Source: Peribacillus simplex (lineage in GTDB: Bacteria; Bacillota; Bacilli; Bacillales; DSM-1321). Taken from it: 64,000 nucleotides of DNA. Shown piece after piece: positions 37,797 to 51,103 of the stretch. Both the position numbers and the translations under genes were made by a program. The notes below the pieces were generated by a model. That model saw only the letters and a program-made list of their open reading frames with translations, did not search any database and had not been told where the DNA came from. Location: contig NZ_FTMX01000002.1 of NCBI RefSeq assembly GCF_900156045.1, forward strand, positions 124,001 through 188,000, given 5' to 3'. Numbering within the stretch: position 1 is the first letter of the stretch; every line of letters starts with the position of its first letter.

Positions 37797-37876
37797 CAAA
37801 CAGGCCTGACACCTTGGCCGCAGGAAGGAAGCACTTTCCAAATGTAACGCTCCTGTTTGCTTTAGGGTGTCAGGCC
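37797..37876. repeat. Structured element with crossing inverted repeats
   Basis: Perfect 11-base arms GGCCTGACACC (37803-37813) and GGTGTCAGGCC (37866-37876) bound an element of 74 bases. A second perfect 8-base pair, CAAACAGG (37797-37804) with CCTGTTTG (37852-37859), crosses the first, the topology of a pseudoknot. On the minus strand the outer arm is followed by a T-rich run, so it may also end rpoZ transcripts. It could be an interspersed repeat or a structured RNA; I see no second copy in this window. Confidence 0.6.
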
Positions 37877-37900
37877 CGATAGGTCAAGCTATGTGTTCTC

Positions 37901-38104
37901 TTAGTTTTCCTCGTAAGAATTATCATAAGTCAATTTACCGGAATGAATTTCTTCAAGGGCACGACCTACCGCTTTATGGGAAACCGGTTTTACGAGGCAA
38001 TTATCTTTAATTTGCATTTCCCTGGCGCGCTTAGCCGCCACTGATACAAGTGAGTATTTAGAATCGATTTTAAGTAATAGAGAATCAATTGATGGATATA
38101 ACAT
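37901..38104 (-). CDS. rpoZ: RNA polymerase omega subunit
   Basis: Omega helps assemble RNA polymerase by clamping the beta-prime subunit. The 67-residue protein starts [29 protein letters not shown] and has [15 protein letters not shown], both family hallmarks. It lies three bases after gmk with GGAGGCGG as ribosome site inside gmk. Confidence 0.97.
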   Translation of the reverse strand: MLYPSIDSLLLKIDSKYSLVSVAAKRAREMQIKDNCLVKPVSHKAVGRALEEIHSGKLTYDNSYEEN

Positions 38105-38107
38105 AAT

Positions 38108-38728
<621 letters not shown>

Positions 38729-38732
38729 TCAG

Positions 38733-38996
38733 TTACCCCTCTTCTACGCTGTCATCTCTGTCTTGGAGCCGTGCAGCAACCGTTTCCGGTTGAACGGCAG
38801 ATAAGATAACATGGTCGCTGTCTGTAATTATTACGGCCCTGGTTCTTCTACCATATGTAGCATCTATTAAGGATCCGCGGTCACGGGCGTCTTGGATGAT
38901 CCTTTTGATCGGAGCCGATTCAGGGCTCACGATGGATACGATCCGGTTTGCGGAAACGATATTCCCAAAACCAATATTAATGAGCTTAATTGACAT
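38733..38996 (-). CDS. remA: Extracellular matrix regulator RemA
   Basis: RemA is a small DNA-binding protein that activates biofilm-matrix and osmoprotection genes in B. subtilis. The 87-residue protein starts [20 protein letters not shown] and has [22 protein letters not shown]. It has no recognisable helix-turn-helix, as known for the family, which forms rings. It is 11 bases from gmk and 54 from yloC. Target genes here cannot be inferred. Confidence 0.94.
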   Translation of the reverse strand: MSIKLINIGFGNIVSANRIVSIVSPESAPIKRIIQDARDRGSLIDATYGRRTRAVIITDSDHVILSAVQPETVAARLQDRDDSVEEG

Positions 38997-39049
38997 TTTT
39001 GTCCCCCATTCATATCTATTGTCACCTTGTTAGGTTCATCATAAACCGA

Positions 39050-39925
39050 CTACTCGATATTTTGAACCTGTTCCTTTAATTTTTCAAGAAGACTTTTCAT
39101 TTCCACCACTTCTTTGGTAATGGACGAATCATTTGCCTTTGATCCAATCGTATTGACTTCCCTGTTCATTTCCTGGACAAGGAAGTCAAGTTTCCTTCCA
39201 ATTGGTTCACTGTGGGTAAGCGTCCTTGAAAATTGCTGTACATGGCTATCGAGTCTGGTCAGTTCTTCATTAATATCACATTTATCGGCAAAAATGGCCG
39301 CTTCTGTCACAATACGGCTATCTTCAATCAATCCTTCAGTCAACTCGGCAAGTTTGATTTCCAACCGGGCTTTATATTTCTCGACGACTGAAGGTGCATG
39401 CATTTTGACCCCTGCTACAATCTCACCAAACTTTTTCAGCTGGCGATTCATGTCCAAGGCCAGTTCCTGACCTTCCAGATTCCGCATTTTTTTCAGATTT
39501 TCCAATGCCCCAGTGACGGCATTCAATAATAGGGATTCCAAATCGGCAGGAACCGCAGGTACTTCTTCCGTTATGAAAACCGATTCAAGTTGCAGCATAT
39601 CCTGTAATGTAATGGAACTTTCCAGGTTGTATTTTCCCTTGACTTCGTCCATCAATCCAACATACTGATCCGCAAGATCCCAATCGATCTTCACCTTTTT
39701 GGAAACCAGGCTCTCACCTTCCACTGTGATGAAGATTTCCACCCGTCCCCTTCTTATGTATTGATTCGCCTTCTTCTTCACTTTTTCTTCCAAAACCAAA
39801 AGCTGGCGCGGCATCCGAATCGTATATTCACAAAAACGATGGTTCACGGTCTTAATTTCGGCAAAGACCTTGACCTGTTTGTTTTCCGCTTCTTCTCTTC
39901 CATAGCCCGTCATACTGGTAACCAT
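39050..39925 (-). CDS. yloC: YicC/YloC family endoribonuclease
   Basis: This family has been shown to act as RNA endonucleases. It has 291 residues: an N-terminal MVTSMTGYGREE and KTVNHRFCEYTIRMP, a helical middle, and the C-terminal GRKLDFLVQEMNREVNTIGSKA signature. The ATG at 39925 was chosen over an upstream one at 39976, giving the usual family start; the site before it is AGGATGTGGAACC. It heads the yloC-remA-gmk-rpoZ group. Confidence 0.92.
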   Translation of the reverse strand: MVTSMTGYGREEAENKQVKVFAEIKTVNHRFCEYTIRMPRQLLVLEEKVKKKANQYIRRGRVEIFITVEGESLVSKKVKIDWDLADQYVGLMDEVKGKYNLESSITLQDMLQLESVFITEEVPAVPADLESLLLNAVTGALENLKKMRNLEGQELALDMNRQLKKFGEIVAGVKMHAPSVVEKYKARLEIKLAELTEGLIEDSRIVTEAAIFADKCDINEELTRLDSHVQQFSRTLTHSEPIGRKLDFLVQEMNREVNTIGSKANDSSITKEVVEMKSLLEKLKEQVQNIE

Positions 39926-40025
39926 GGTTCCACATCCTATCAAACATAATGTAGTAATTTGGCCTTTAACTTTCATTATATATTAGCTACGTCACGAAAA
40001 CTTTAGCTCACAAATAAAATACTAC

Positions 40026-40061
40026 AAAAATAAAAAGGCAATAGAGCATGACTCTACCACC
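40026..40061 (-). terminator. Terminator after the Ca2+ ATPase gene
   Basis: A 10-pair stem with three G-U pairs (GGTGGTAGAG/CTCTATTGCC, loop TCATG) is followed by TTTTTATTTTTG on the minus strand, 20 bases after the ATPase stop. Confidence 0.8.
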
Positions 40062-40080
40062 TTAAAGATTATATCATATA

Positions 40081-42759
40081 TTATTGTGCTTTTCTTGCTA
40101 AAAAGGTTCCAGCCAGTAAAAAAGTTGGAATGGATGCCATCCCTATAACCAATAGCCAATCCCTTCCCGAAATCGGTACAGTATGAAAGATCGTTTGTAA
40201 AGACTGCACATACATGACGGCTACCATCAATAATAGGGAGGACAGTACCGCCCCCACTAGATAAAGGTTACCGAATGGATTTCTCGAGAAGATCGAACGT
40301 TCGCTTCGGCAATCGAATACATGTATTAGCTGAGCTAGTACCAAGGTAGCGAACGCAATCGTTTGTGCATAGGCAAGATTATCCGGATTTGCACGATATA
40401 CCACATAAAATGCGATCAAGGTAGAAATCCCGATCAGAAAACCACGAGAGATGATCTTCCAGCCAAGCCCTCTTCCAAAAACACCTTCATTAGCATTTCT
40501 TGGATTTCTCTTCATTACATCTTCTTCTGCGGAATCCAGTCCCAACGCCATCGCAGGCAGTCCGTCGGTAACAAGGTTCACGAATAAGATCTGGATTGGT
40601 ATCAAAGGTAACGGCAAGGCACATAGCATCGCAAAAAACATGACCAAAATCTCCCCAACATTGGAAGCAAGCAGATAACGGATGAACTTCCTGATGTTCT
40701 CGTAAATATTCCTGCCTTCATTGATGGCCGATTTAATAGTGGCGAAATTGTCGTCAACCAATATCAAGGAAGAAGCTTCCTTAGCGACATCAGTACCTGT
40801 GATACCCATGGATATACCAATATCCGCTGATTTTATCGCAGGGGCATCATTGACACCATCCCCTGTCATTGCAACGACATGTCCTTTATTTTGCAAGGCT
40901 TTAACGATTTTCAACTTATGTTCCGGGGAAACGCGGGCAAATACCGAAACAGTTTCAACAACTTCCTCAAGTTCCCCGACTTCCATGTCGGCCAATTGCC
41001 GTCCTTCCAGAACACGGTCTTTTCCTTTTAAAATACCAAGTTCTTTAGCTATTGCCTTTGCAGTTATTACATGGTCGCCAGTAATCATGACAGTTTTGAT
41101 CCCGGCATCCCTGCATTCCTTAACTGCCTGCTTCACTTCCGGACGTGGGGGATCGATCATGCCCTGCAGTCCCATGAAAGTCAAATTGCGCTCTGCTTCG
41201 GTTTCATGAAGTAAAATCGTTCCCTTTGAAAGGGGTTTATAACCAACAGCAATCATTCGAAGTGCCTGAGAGGCAAGCTCATTCATGTCCTGTTGCACCC
41301 TTTCCTTACTCCTCTGATTCAATATTTCCGACTTTCCTTCCCAAAGGATCGTGTCGGACTGGGCGATCAATACATCAGGGGCCCCTTTAACGATGACGAA
41401 ATGATTATCTTTATCATCCTTCACGATGACACTCATCATTTTGCGGCTCGAGTCAAATGGAAACTCCTTGACTATCGTAAATCTCTTAGACAAGTGTTCC
41501 CTCGTCAAACCCGCTTTCATTGCCGCGACCAACATCGCCCCTTCTGTCGGATCACCGTCTAAAATGTATCGTTTATCATTCTCCTTTAACTCGGCTTTAT
41601 TACAGAGCATGCCGAATGTAATCATTTGAAGCAAGGCATTATGGTTTTTCGGGGCAACTGAAACTCCCTCTAAAGAAAACTCTCCGACAGGATTATAACC
41701 AGTACCGCCGACATCCCAAGTTTTCCCTCCACTCCAGACCTTCGTCACCGTCATTTTGTTTTGTGTCAGCGTTCCTGTCTTATCTGAGCAAATTACCGTT
41801 GCGCAGCCAAGTGTTTCTACGGCAGGAAGCTTGCGGACAATCGCTTTTTGTTTGATCATACGCTGAACGCCCAAAGACAATGCTACAGTCACAATGGCTG
41901 GCAAGCCCTCGGGAATCGCCGCAACAGCCAAAGAAACCCCGGCCAAGAACATCGTATAGAGGTCATGCCCTTGAATGACGCCAGTCAGGACCACGATTAC
42001 AGTTAATATTAAAGCCGTGATGATCAAAATTTTGCCTAGCTGCTCCAACCGCCGTTGAAGCGGTGTTTCTTTTGTTTCTGCAGTCTGCAGGAGGTCCGCA
42101 ATTTTGCCCATCGCCGTATTCATTCCTGTAGCGATTACGATTCCGGCCCCATTTCCTCTTGTTACCATCGTCCCCATAAATGCCATATTTTCCTGGTCAC
42201 CGATACCTTCAACCTCATTCATCAATGGATCAGAACATTTAACGGACGGGAGTGACTCGCCGGTAAGAGCAGACTCTTCTATTTCAAGGCTTGAATGCTC
42301 GATGATCCGTAAATCGGCACCAATTCGGTCACCACTCGAAAACTTCAGGATATCCCCTACTACGACTTCTCGCGATGGGATTTTCAGCCACTGACCATCC
42401 CGAAGTACGTTAACTTGCGGCGCAGCCATTTCCTTAAGGGCATCCAAGGATTTCTCAGCCTTCCGTTCTTGGAAAAATCCAAGTAATCCATTCAAAAAAA
42501 CAATCGCCATGATGGCAATCGCATCGATATATTCACCCAAAATCCCGGAGACTAAGGTTGCGGCAAGTAAAACTATGACCATGAAATCTTTGAATTGGGC
42601 GAAAAATAAAAGAATGGCTGACTGTTTTTCTCCTTCCTTCAATTCGTTAAAGCCATGCTTTCGCAGCCTGTCCTTTACTTCATCATCTTCCAAACCGTGT
42701 GTAACGTTTGTTTGAAGCGCTTTCTCCATTTCTTGATTATTCATTTCCTTGAACTCCAT
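40081..42759 (-). CDS. yloB: P-type Ca2+-transporting ATPase (YloB)
   Basis: This is a membrane pump of the SERCA-like type IIA family; the B. subtilis homologue is linked to calcium and spore heat resistance. It has 892 residues: the N-terminal actuator, TGESLP, the ion-site helix with AAIPEGLPA, the phosphorylation loop CSDKTGTLTQNK (about 326-337), KGAPDV and the hinge TGDGVNDAPAIK. About ten membrane helices are expected. The ATG at 42759 is preceded by GTGATACTTG and, farther up, AAGGGA; a later ATG at 42744 is an alternative. It stands alone. Confidence 0.94.
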   Translation of the reverse strand: MEFKEMNNQEMEKALQTNVTHGLEDDEVKDRLRKHGFNELKEGEKQSAILLFFAQFKDFMVIVLLAATLVSGILGEYIDAIAIMAIVFLNGLLGFFQERKAEKSLDALKEMAAPQVNVLRDGQWLKIPSREVVVGDILKFSSGDRIGADLRIIEHSSLEIEESALTGESLPSVKCSDPLMNEVEGIGDQENMAFMGTMVTRGNGAGIVIATGMNTAMGKIADLLQTAETKETPLQRRLEQLGKILIITALILTVIVVLTGVIQGHDLYTMFLAGVSLAVAAIPEGLPAIVTVALSLGVQRMIKQKAIVRKLPAVETLGCATVICSDKTGTLTQNKMTVTKVWSGGKTWDVGGTGYNPVGEFSLEGVSVAPKNHNALLQMITFGMLCNKAELKENDKRYILDGDPTEGAMLVAAMKAGLTREHLSKRFTIVKEFPFDSSRKMMSVIVKDDKDNHFVIVKGAPDVLIAQSDTILWEGKSEILNQRSKERVQQDMNELASQALRMIAVGYKPLSKGTILLHETEAERNLTFMGLQGMIDPPRPEVKQAVKECRDAGIKTVMITGDHVITAKAIAKELGILKGKDRVLEGRQLADMEVGELEEVVETVSVFARVSPEHKLKIVKALQNKGHVVAMTGDGVNDAPAIKSADIGISMGITGTDVAKEASSLILVDDNFATIKSAINEGRNIYENIRKFIRYLLASNVGEILVMFFAMLCALPLPLIPIQILFVNLVTDGLPAMALGLDSAEEDVMKRNPRNANEGVFGRGLGWKIISRGFLIGISTLIAFYVVYRANPDNLAYAQTIAFATLVLAQLIHVFDCRSERSIFSRNPFGNLYLVGAVLSSLLLMVAVMYVQSLQTIFHTVPISGRDWLLVIGMASIPTFLLAGTFLARKAQ

Positions 42760-43090
42760 CAAGTATCACACATCCCTTTGAATAGAATGAAATAGGCTCC
42801 TGTATACATCTCAACAGGCGCTTTTTGCTTAACTCATCCAACACCTGCCTGCTTACCGATACATAAAACAACCTGCTCTTCTTCCATGATTATTCAGACT
42901 CGTCCAAAATAATGCTATAATTAAACAGAATTGCGGAAAGAAGAACGATCGGGATAATTTAATGAATGAACGACCGCTATTCATGATGAATGGACCAAAT
43001 TTGCTATTAATCTCAGGAACCAAAAAAAGCGATATCTCCCTGGCAAAAATGAGTTCTTAGAAAATCTTATGTAAAGGAAGTAAAAATAGA
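42760..43090. other. Divergent intergenic region yloB / rqcH
   Basis: This 331-base gap holds the probable rqcH promoter (plus strand). It also holds a plus-strand terminator-like hairpin near 42791-42825 (GCTCCTGT/ACAGGCGC then TTTTTG), which no visible plus-strand gene would need, and the yloB ribosome site. A 32-codon frame at 42962-43060 has no convincing support. I could not find a clear yloB promoter. Confidence 0.6.
42893..42921 (+). promoter_or_regulatory. Promoter of rqcH
   Basis: An extended -10 TGCTATAAT (TATAAT at 42916-42921) lies 17 bases after a poor -35 TTCAGA (42893-42898). The leader to rqcH would be about 160 bases. Confidence 0.6.
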
Positions 43091-44812
43091 ATGTCATTTG
43101 ATGGATTATTCACGAAAGCGATGACGGAAGAAATCGCTTCTTTATTAAAAGGTGGACGAATCAATAAGGTACATCAGCCTTATAAAAATGAAGTAATACT
43201 GGTTGTTCGTGCTGGAGGTAAGAACCATAAGCTCTTATTATCAGCCCACCCAAGTTATTCGAGGGTGCAAATGACCGAAGAGGGTTATGAAAATCCCAAA
43301 GAGGCTCCCATGTTCTGTATGCTTCTTAGGAAGCACCTCGAAGGCTATACGATAGAAAATATTTATCAATATGAACTTGATAGGATGATCATTTTTGAAG
43401 TGAAGGGCCGCAATGAGCTTGGTGATGTCTCTCAAAAACAGTTAATCATCGAAATCATGGGACGTCACAGCAACATTGTTTTAGTCGATAAAGAACGAAA
43501 TATGATTTTGGACAGTATTAAGCATGTTTCACATGCCGTTAACAGTTATCGTGCGATATTGCCCGGCCAGGAATATTTGGCCCCGCCCGCACAAGAAAAG
43601 AAGAATCCCTTCGAGGCTACCGAGGATGATATAAGGAAGAATATTGACTTCAATGCAGGAAAGCTGGATCGACAGCTTGTTGCCCATTTTTCTGGAGTTT
43701 CACCATTGGTTGCAAAGGAAGCCGTTTACCGGGCTGGACTTGCCAACAGCACGACCCTTCCATCAGCTTTTTTAAAGATTATCCAAGAAATCTCGGAGCA
43801 AAACTACACAGCGATGATCAAACAAGATGGTAATAAAGAAGTTTTTTATATGCTTTCACTAGAGCATCTGACTGGGAATCAACGTACGTTTTCTTCATTG
43901 AGCGAGATGCTCGACCGCTATTACTTCGGAAAGGCAGAAAGAGATCGAGTTAAGCAAAAGAGCCAGGATGTAGAACGTTTCATTACTAATGAAATAGAAA
44001 AGAATTCAAAAAAAATCGGGAAGCTTGAACGTACATTAAAAGATACGGAACGCGGAGAACAGTATCAGTTATTCGGTGAGCTGCTTACTGCTAATCTATA
44101 TCAAATGAAAAAAGGCATGAAGGAAATAGAAGTCGTCAATTATTATGATGAAGAACAAAGTATGGTCACCATCCCGCTTGACCCATTAAAAAATCCATCA
44201 GATAATGCACAAAAGTACTTCTCCAGATACCAAAAGTCCAAAAATGCAGTCGGAGTAGTCCAAGAACAAATCGAAAAAACAAAATTGGAATTGGCCTACT
44301 TTGAAGCCTTGCATCAGCAGCTCCAATCAGCTTCACCCAGAGATATAGAGGAGATTCGCGAAGAACTTCAGGAAGAAGGATACATTAGGCAAAAAAAGAA
44401 AAAAGGCATGAAAAAGCCTGCAAATGCAAAACCGCAGCTTGAAACATATTATGCTACGGATGGAGATCTCATTTTTGTCGGGAAGAATAATAAACAAAAT
44501 GATTATCTAACGAATAAATTTGCACGCCGTGATGAAATCTGGCTTCATAGCAAAGATATACCTGGCTCGCATGTTGTGATTCGAAATGAATCGCCAAGTG
44601 AAAAAACGATAAAAGAGGCAGCCGTATTAGCAGCTTTTTTCAGTAAAGCACAGCAATCGAGCTCAGTGCCCGTTGACTTCACACAAGTTCGCCATGTTAA
44701 GAAACCGAAAGGCTCCAAACCCGGGTTCGTGATCTACGACCAGCAGCAGACCGTATATATTACACCTGATGCCGATACTGTCATACGCTTAAAGGAAGCG
44801 GTAAAGGATTGA
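43091..44812 (+). CDS. rqcH: Ribosome quality control factor RqcH (NEMF/Rqc2 family)
   Basis: RqcH binds stalled large subunits carrying peptidyl-tRNA and adds C-terminal alanine tails that mark the chain for degradation. The 573-residue protein has an NFACT-N domain (about 1-260, [17 protein letters not shown]), a long coiled coil (about 280-430) and an NFACT-R domain near the C-terminus (about 445-560, [21 protein letters not shown]). Older annotations call it a fibronectin-binding protein. It is convergent with pyrE across a shared terminator. In B. subtilis a cysteine/sulfate cluster lies between them; here they are adjacent. Confidence 0.96.
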   Translation: MSFDGLFTKAMTEEIASLLKGGRINKVHQPYKNEVILVVRAGGKNHKLLLSAHPSYSRVQMTEEGYENPKEAPMFCMLLRKHLEGYTIENIYQYELDRMIIFEVKGRNELGDVSQKQLIIEIMGRHSNIVLVDKERNMILDSIKHVSHAVNSYRAILPGQEYLAPPAQEKKNPFEATEDDIRKNIDFNAGKLDRQLVAHFSGVSPLVAKEAVYRAGLANSTTLPSAFLKIIQEISEQNYTAMIKQDGNKEVFYMLSLEHLTGNQRTFSSLSEMLDRYYFGKAERDRVKQKSQDVERFITNEIEKNSKKIGKLERTLKDTERGEQYQLFGELLTANLYQMKKGMKEIEVVNYYDEEQSMVTIPLDPLKNPSDNAQKYFSRYQKSKNAVGVVQEQIEKTKLELAYFEALHQQLQSASPRDIEEIREELQEEGYIRQKKKKGMKKPANAKPQLETYYATDGDLIFVGKNNKQNDYLTNKFARRDEIWLHSKDIPGSHVVIRNESPSEKTIKEAAVLAAFFSKAQQSSSVPVDFTQVRHVKKPKGSKPGFVIYDQQQTVYITPDADTVIRLKEAVKD

Positions 44813-44820
44813 AAGGTAAA

Positions 44821-44866
44821 AAAATAGAGGTGGCCCAATCCTTCGCGATTGGGCCACCTCTATTTT
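44821..44866. terminator. Bidirectional terminator of rqcH and the pyr operon
   Basis: A perfect 20-base stem (44821-44840 with 44847-44866) and a 6-base loop carry AAAA on one end and TTTT on the other, so it works for both convergent units. It overlaps the first base of the pyrE stop codon. Confidence 0.97.
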
Positions 44867-45494
44867 CATGCAGTAATCCAAGCCGTATCTGCCGGATTCT
44901 CACGCCATTTTTTTAGCTTTTCCAATTCTTCTGCTGTGATGTACCCTTTTTCATTAGCGACTTTTATCAAAGTCGAGTAGTCACTCAATGAATGGTTAAT
45001 AATGCCCTCAGCATCGAATTTTTCTTTTCCTTTTTCCAATTCGTAAGTGAAGATCGAAACGACTCCTAGAACATCGCAGCCAGCTTCTTTCAGCGCGTTA
45101 ACAGCAGTAATCACACTTCCACCGGTTGAAATCAAGTCTTCGACAACCACCACTTTTTGTCCTGGAACAGCACGGCCTTCGATTTGATTGCCCTTTCCGT
45201 GCTCCTTGGCTTTTGATCGTACATAGCACATCGGTGCATTTAATTTTTCACTCACCCAAGCTGCATGCGGAATGCCTGCAGTTGCTGTGCCTGCAATCAG
45301 TTCAGCCTCAGGGAAATTCTGTTCAATCAATCCTTTCAATCCTTCCGCTATTTCATTGCGAACCTCTGGGTATGAAAGGGTTAAGCGGTTGTCACAATAA
45401 ATGGGTGATTGAATTCCAGATGCCCAAGTAAAAGGGTCATTCGGCTGTAGGTACACTGCTTTTATTTCCAATAGATGTTCAGCTATCTTATTAT

Positions 45495-45501
<7 letters not shown>
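44866..45501 (-). CDS. pyrE: Orotate phosphoribosyltransferase
   Basis: PyrE joins orotate to PRPP to give OMP. The 211-residue protein has the PRPP loop [14 protein letters not shown] (about 118-131) and [16 protein letters not shown]. The ATG at 45501 follows GGGAGGG; it overlaps the pyrF end by 7 bases. It is the last gene of the pyr operon. Confidence 0.98.
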
Positions 45502-47896
<2,395 letters not shown>

Positions 47897-47900
<4 letters not shown>

Positions 47901-50900
47901 ATATAGCTCACCTCACGACTTTTTTCCGTTTTTCCCATTGCTTCTGCCGAGAAAGTCATGGATTCTATCACTCTTAAAATTGCTTCTGCCGTATCAAGTG
48001 ATGTTAGGCATGTCACTCCATTTTCAACCGATTCACGTCGGATTCTGAAACCATCTCGAGCCGGCTGCTTACCTTTTGTCAAAGTATTTATGACAAATTG
48101 TGCTTCCCCGTTCCGGATAACATCCAGAAGGTTCGTACCTTCTTCGCCAATTTTACCGACAATCGCAGTAGGGATGCCGGATTGTTTCAATAAGGCAGCG
48201 GTTCCACTGGTGGCTATCAGCTTGAAACCGATATTATGGAAACGTCTAGCTAAAAGTAGCGCTTCTTGCTTATCTTTATCAGATATCGTCAATAACACCG
48301 AACCATGCCCCTTTATTTTGAAACCGGAAGCGACCAGCCCTTTGTATAAAGCCTTTTCAAGGGTGCTATCTTTCCCCATTACTTCACCAGTCGATTTCAT
48401 TTCAGGTCCGAGTGAGATGTCCACACCTCTTAATTTTGCAAAAGAGAAGACTGGCACTTTCACATAGACCCCAGTTTGTTCTGGCACTAACCCCGATTTG
48501 TAACCTTGGCTTTCAAGTGTGTGGCCCAAGATGACCTTCGTGGCTAAGTTAGCCATCGGCACGTTCGTAATTTTACTTAAGAATGGAACGGTGCGGCTTG
48601 AACGTGGATTTACTTCAATCACATAAACTTCTTCATTGCTGATGACATATTGAATGTTCAAGAGACCAATTATATTCAAACCTTTTGCCAATCGGGTCGT
48701 ATAATCGATGATTACTTCTTTTTGTTTTTCCGTTAAATTTTGAGGCGGATAGACTGCAATCGAATCACCTGAATGGACGCCTGCACGTTCGATATGCTCC
48801 ATGATTCCAGGGATAACGACCGTTTCCCCATCGGAAATTCCATCGACTTCGATTTCCTTACCCGTTAAGTAGCGGTCTATCAGGACAGGATGATCCGGAT
48901 TTATTTTCACGGCGTTTTTCATGTAATGCAGCAATTCTTCTTGTTTATAGACGATTTCCATCGCTCTTCCTCCGAGAACATACGATGGCCTTACTAAAAC
49001 CGGATATCCAATATCTTCAGCGATGACGATCGCTTCATCAACCGATGTTGCGGTTTTACCCTTTGGCTGCGGAATGCCTAAATCCTTAAGTGCTCTTTCG
49101 AATTTATTGCGATTTTCCGCCCTATCCAGGTCTTCAAGTGAAGTACCAAGGATCTTCACTCCTCTTTCAACAAGACCATCTGCAAGGTTGATTGCCGTCT
49201 GTCCACCAAACTGGACGATGACCCCTTCCGGTTTTTCCAAATCGATGACATGCATGACATCTTCAATAGTCAATGGTTCGAAATAAAGTTTGTCGGAGAT
49301 ACTGAAATCCGTCGAAACTGTTTCAGGATTGTTGTTAATGATGATCGCTTCATATCCCGCTTCTTTAATGGCCCATACCGAATGTACGGTCGCATAATCA
49401 AACTCTACTCCTTGCCCTATCCTAATTGGGCCTGATCCCAGAACAATGACACTTTTCTTGTCAGTAACGATGGATTCATTCTCATCTTCGTATGTCCCAT
49501 AAAAGTACGGTGTTTCCGATTCGAATTCCGCAGCACATGTATCGACCATTTTGTAAACAGGGATGATTCCTTGCTGTTTCCGGAACTCATAGACGTCAAT
49601 TTCGGGAACTCCCCATATTTCTGCAATGGTTTTGTCAGAAAACCCTAGTTCTTTAGCCTTTTGCAATACTTCACAATCAAAAGAATGTTCTTTAAGCTGT
49701 TTTTCAAAGACGATTATCTTTTCCAACTTATGCAAGAAGAATAAATCGATCTGGCTCCATTCGTGTATTGTTTCGATCGTTATTCCCCTTCTTAACGCTT
49801 CACCGATATAGAATAACCGTTCATCTCCCGCTTTTCGGATCCGCTTCTCTATTTTCCCATCTTCAAACTCGTCATTCAAATTAAGATGGTATATGCCCGC
49901 CTCAAGGGAACGGACAGCTTTTAAGATCGATTCCTCGAATGTACGGCCGATTGCCATGACTTCTCCGGTCGCCTTCATTTGGGTTCCAAGCCTACGGTTG
50001 GCGCTTTCGAACTTATCGAATGGCCAGCGCGGAATTTTCGTAACGACATAGTCCAGTGCCGGTTCAAAGCTGGCATAGGTTTTGCCAGTGACAGGGTTCA
50101 TCATTTCATCGAGTGTCAAACCAACGGCTATCTTTGCTGCAAGCTTTGCAATTGGATATCCTGTTGCTTTTGAAGCAAGTGCCGACGAACGGCTGACCCT
50201 TGGGTTCACTTCAATGACATAATATTGATAGCTGTCTGGATCTAGCGCCAGCTGAACATTACACCCGCCCTCAATCTTCAAGGCACGGATAATCTTCAAT
50301 GACGTATTTCGAAGCATTTGGTACTCTCTGTCACTTAATGTTTGGCTTGGTGCGGCAACAATTGAATCGCCTGTATGGACACCGACAGGATCGAAGTTTT
50401 CCATATTACAAACGACTATCGCATTATCATTTGAATCACGCATCACTTCATATTCCACTTCTTTGAAACCGGCAATGCTCTTCTCAAGCAGACATTGGTG
50501 TACCGGGCTGCTTTTCAGGCCACCCTCAACAATCTCGATAAGTTGCTCTTCGTTATCACAAATCCCACCGCCTGTTCCGCCAAGCGTGAAGGCAGGACGA
50601 ACAATGACTGGGTAGCCGACCCGTTCAACGAATGTATAAGCCTCTTCCAAGTTATGAATGATGTCGCTATCAGGTACTGGTTCCCCTAGATCGTTCATTA
50701 GCGTACGGAAAAGGTCACGGTCTTCCGCTTGTTGGATAGCTGAAAGTTTGGTCCCAAGAATCTGTACATTGCATTCTTCCAGGATTCCTGATTCGGCAAG
50801 CTCGACTGCCATGTTCAAGCCAGTCTGTCCGCCCAAGGTAGGTAACAGTGCATCCGGGCGCTCTTTACGAATGATTTTGCTGACAAATTCCAATGTGATC

Positions 50901-51103
50901 GGTTCGATATAAACGGCGTCAGCCATTTCACTGTCTGTCATGATTGTAGCAGGGTTAGAGTTAATCAGGATCACTCGATAACCTTCTTCTTTTAAGGCTA
51001 TACACGCTTGGGTTCCTGCATAATCGAACTCGGCGGCCTGTCCGATGACGATCGGACCGGAACCAATTACTAGGATGCTTTTTATATCAGTGCGTTTTGG
51101 CAT
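47897..51103 (-). CDS. carB: Carbamoyl phosphate synthase large subunit (pyrimidine-specific)
   Basis: It forms carbamoyl phosphate from bicarbonate, ammonia and two ATP. The 1068-residue protein has two homologous ATP-grasp halves, each with [14 protein letters not shown] and a GGQT motif, plus a C-terminal regulatory methylglyoxal-synthase-like domain (about 930-1068). It is named pyrAB in B. subtilis and its place in the pyr operon shows that it serves pyrimidines. The start at 51103 overlaps carA by 22 bases. Confidence 0.98.

Noticed and set aside
37823..37833. GGAAGGAAGCA inside the rpoZ-coaBC element, like the apical motif of SRP RNA
   Set aside because: The three bases before GGAA (GCA) do not pair with those after it (GGA), the flanking UCAGG-type bases are wrong, and the element is far shorter than a Bacillus SRP RNA.
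42962..43060. 32-codon reading frame in the rqcH leader
   Set aside because: No good ribosome site, no recognisable peptide and no comparative evidence; kept only as a low-interest observation.
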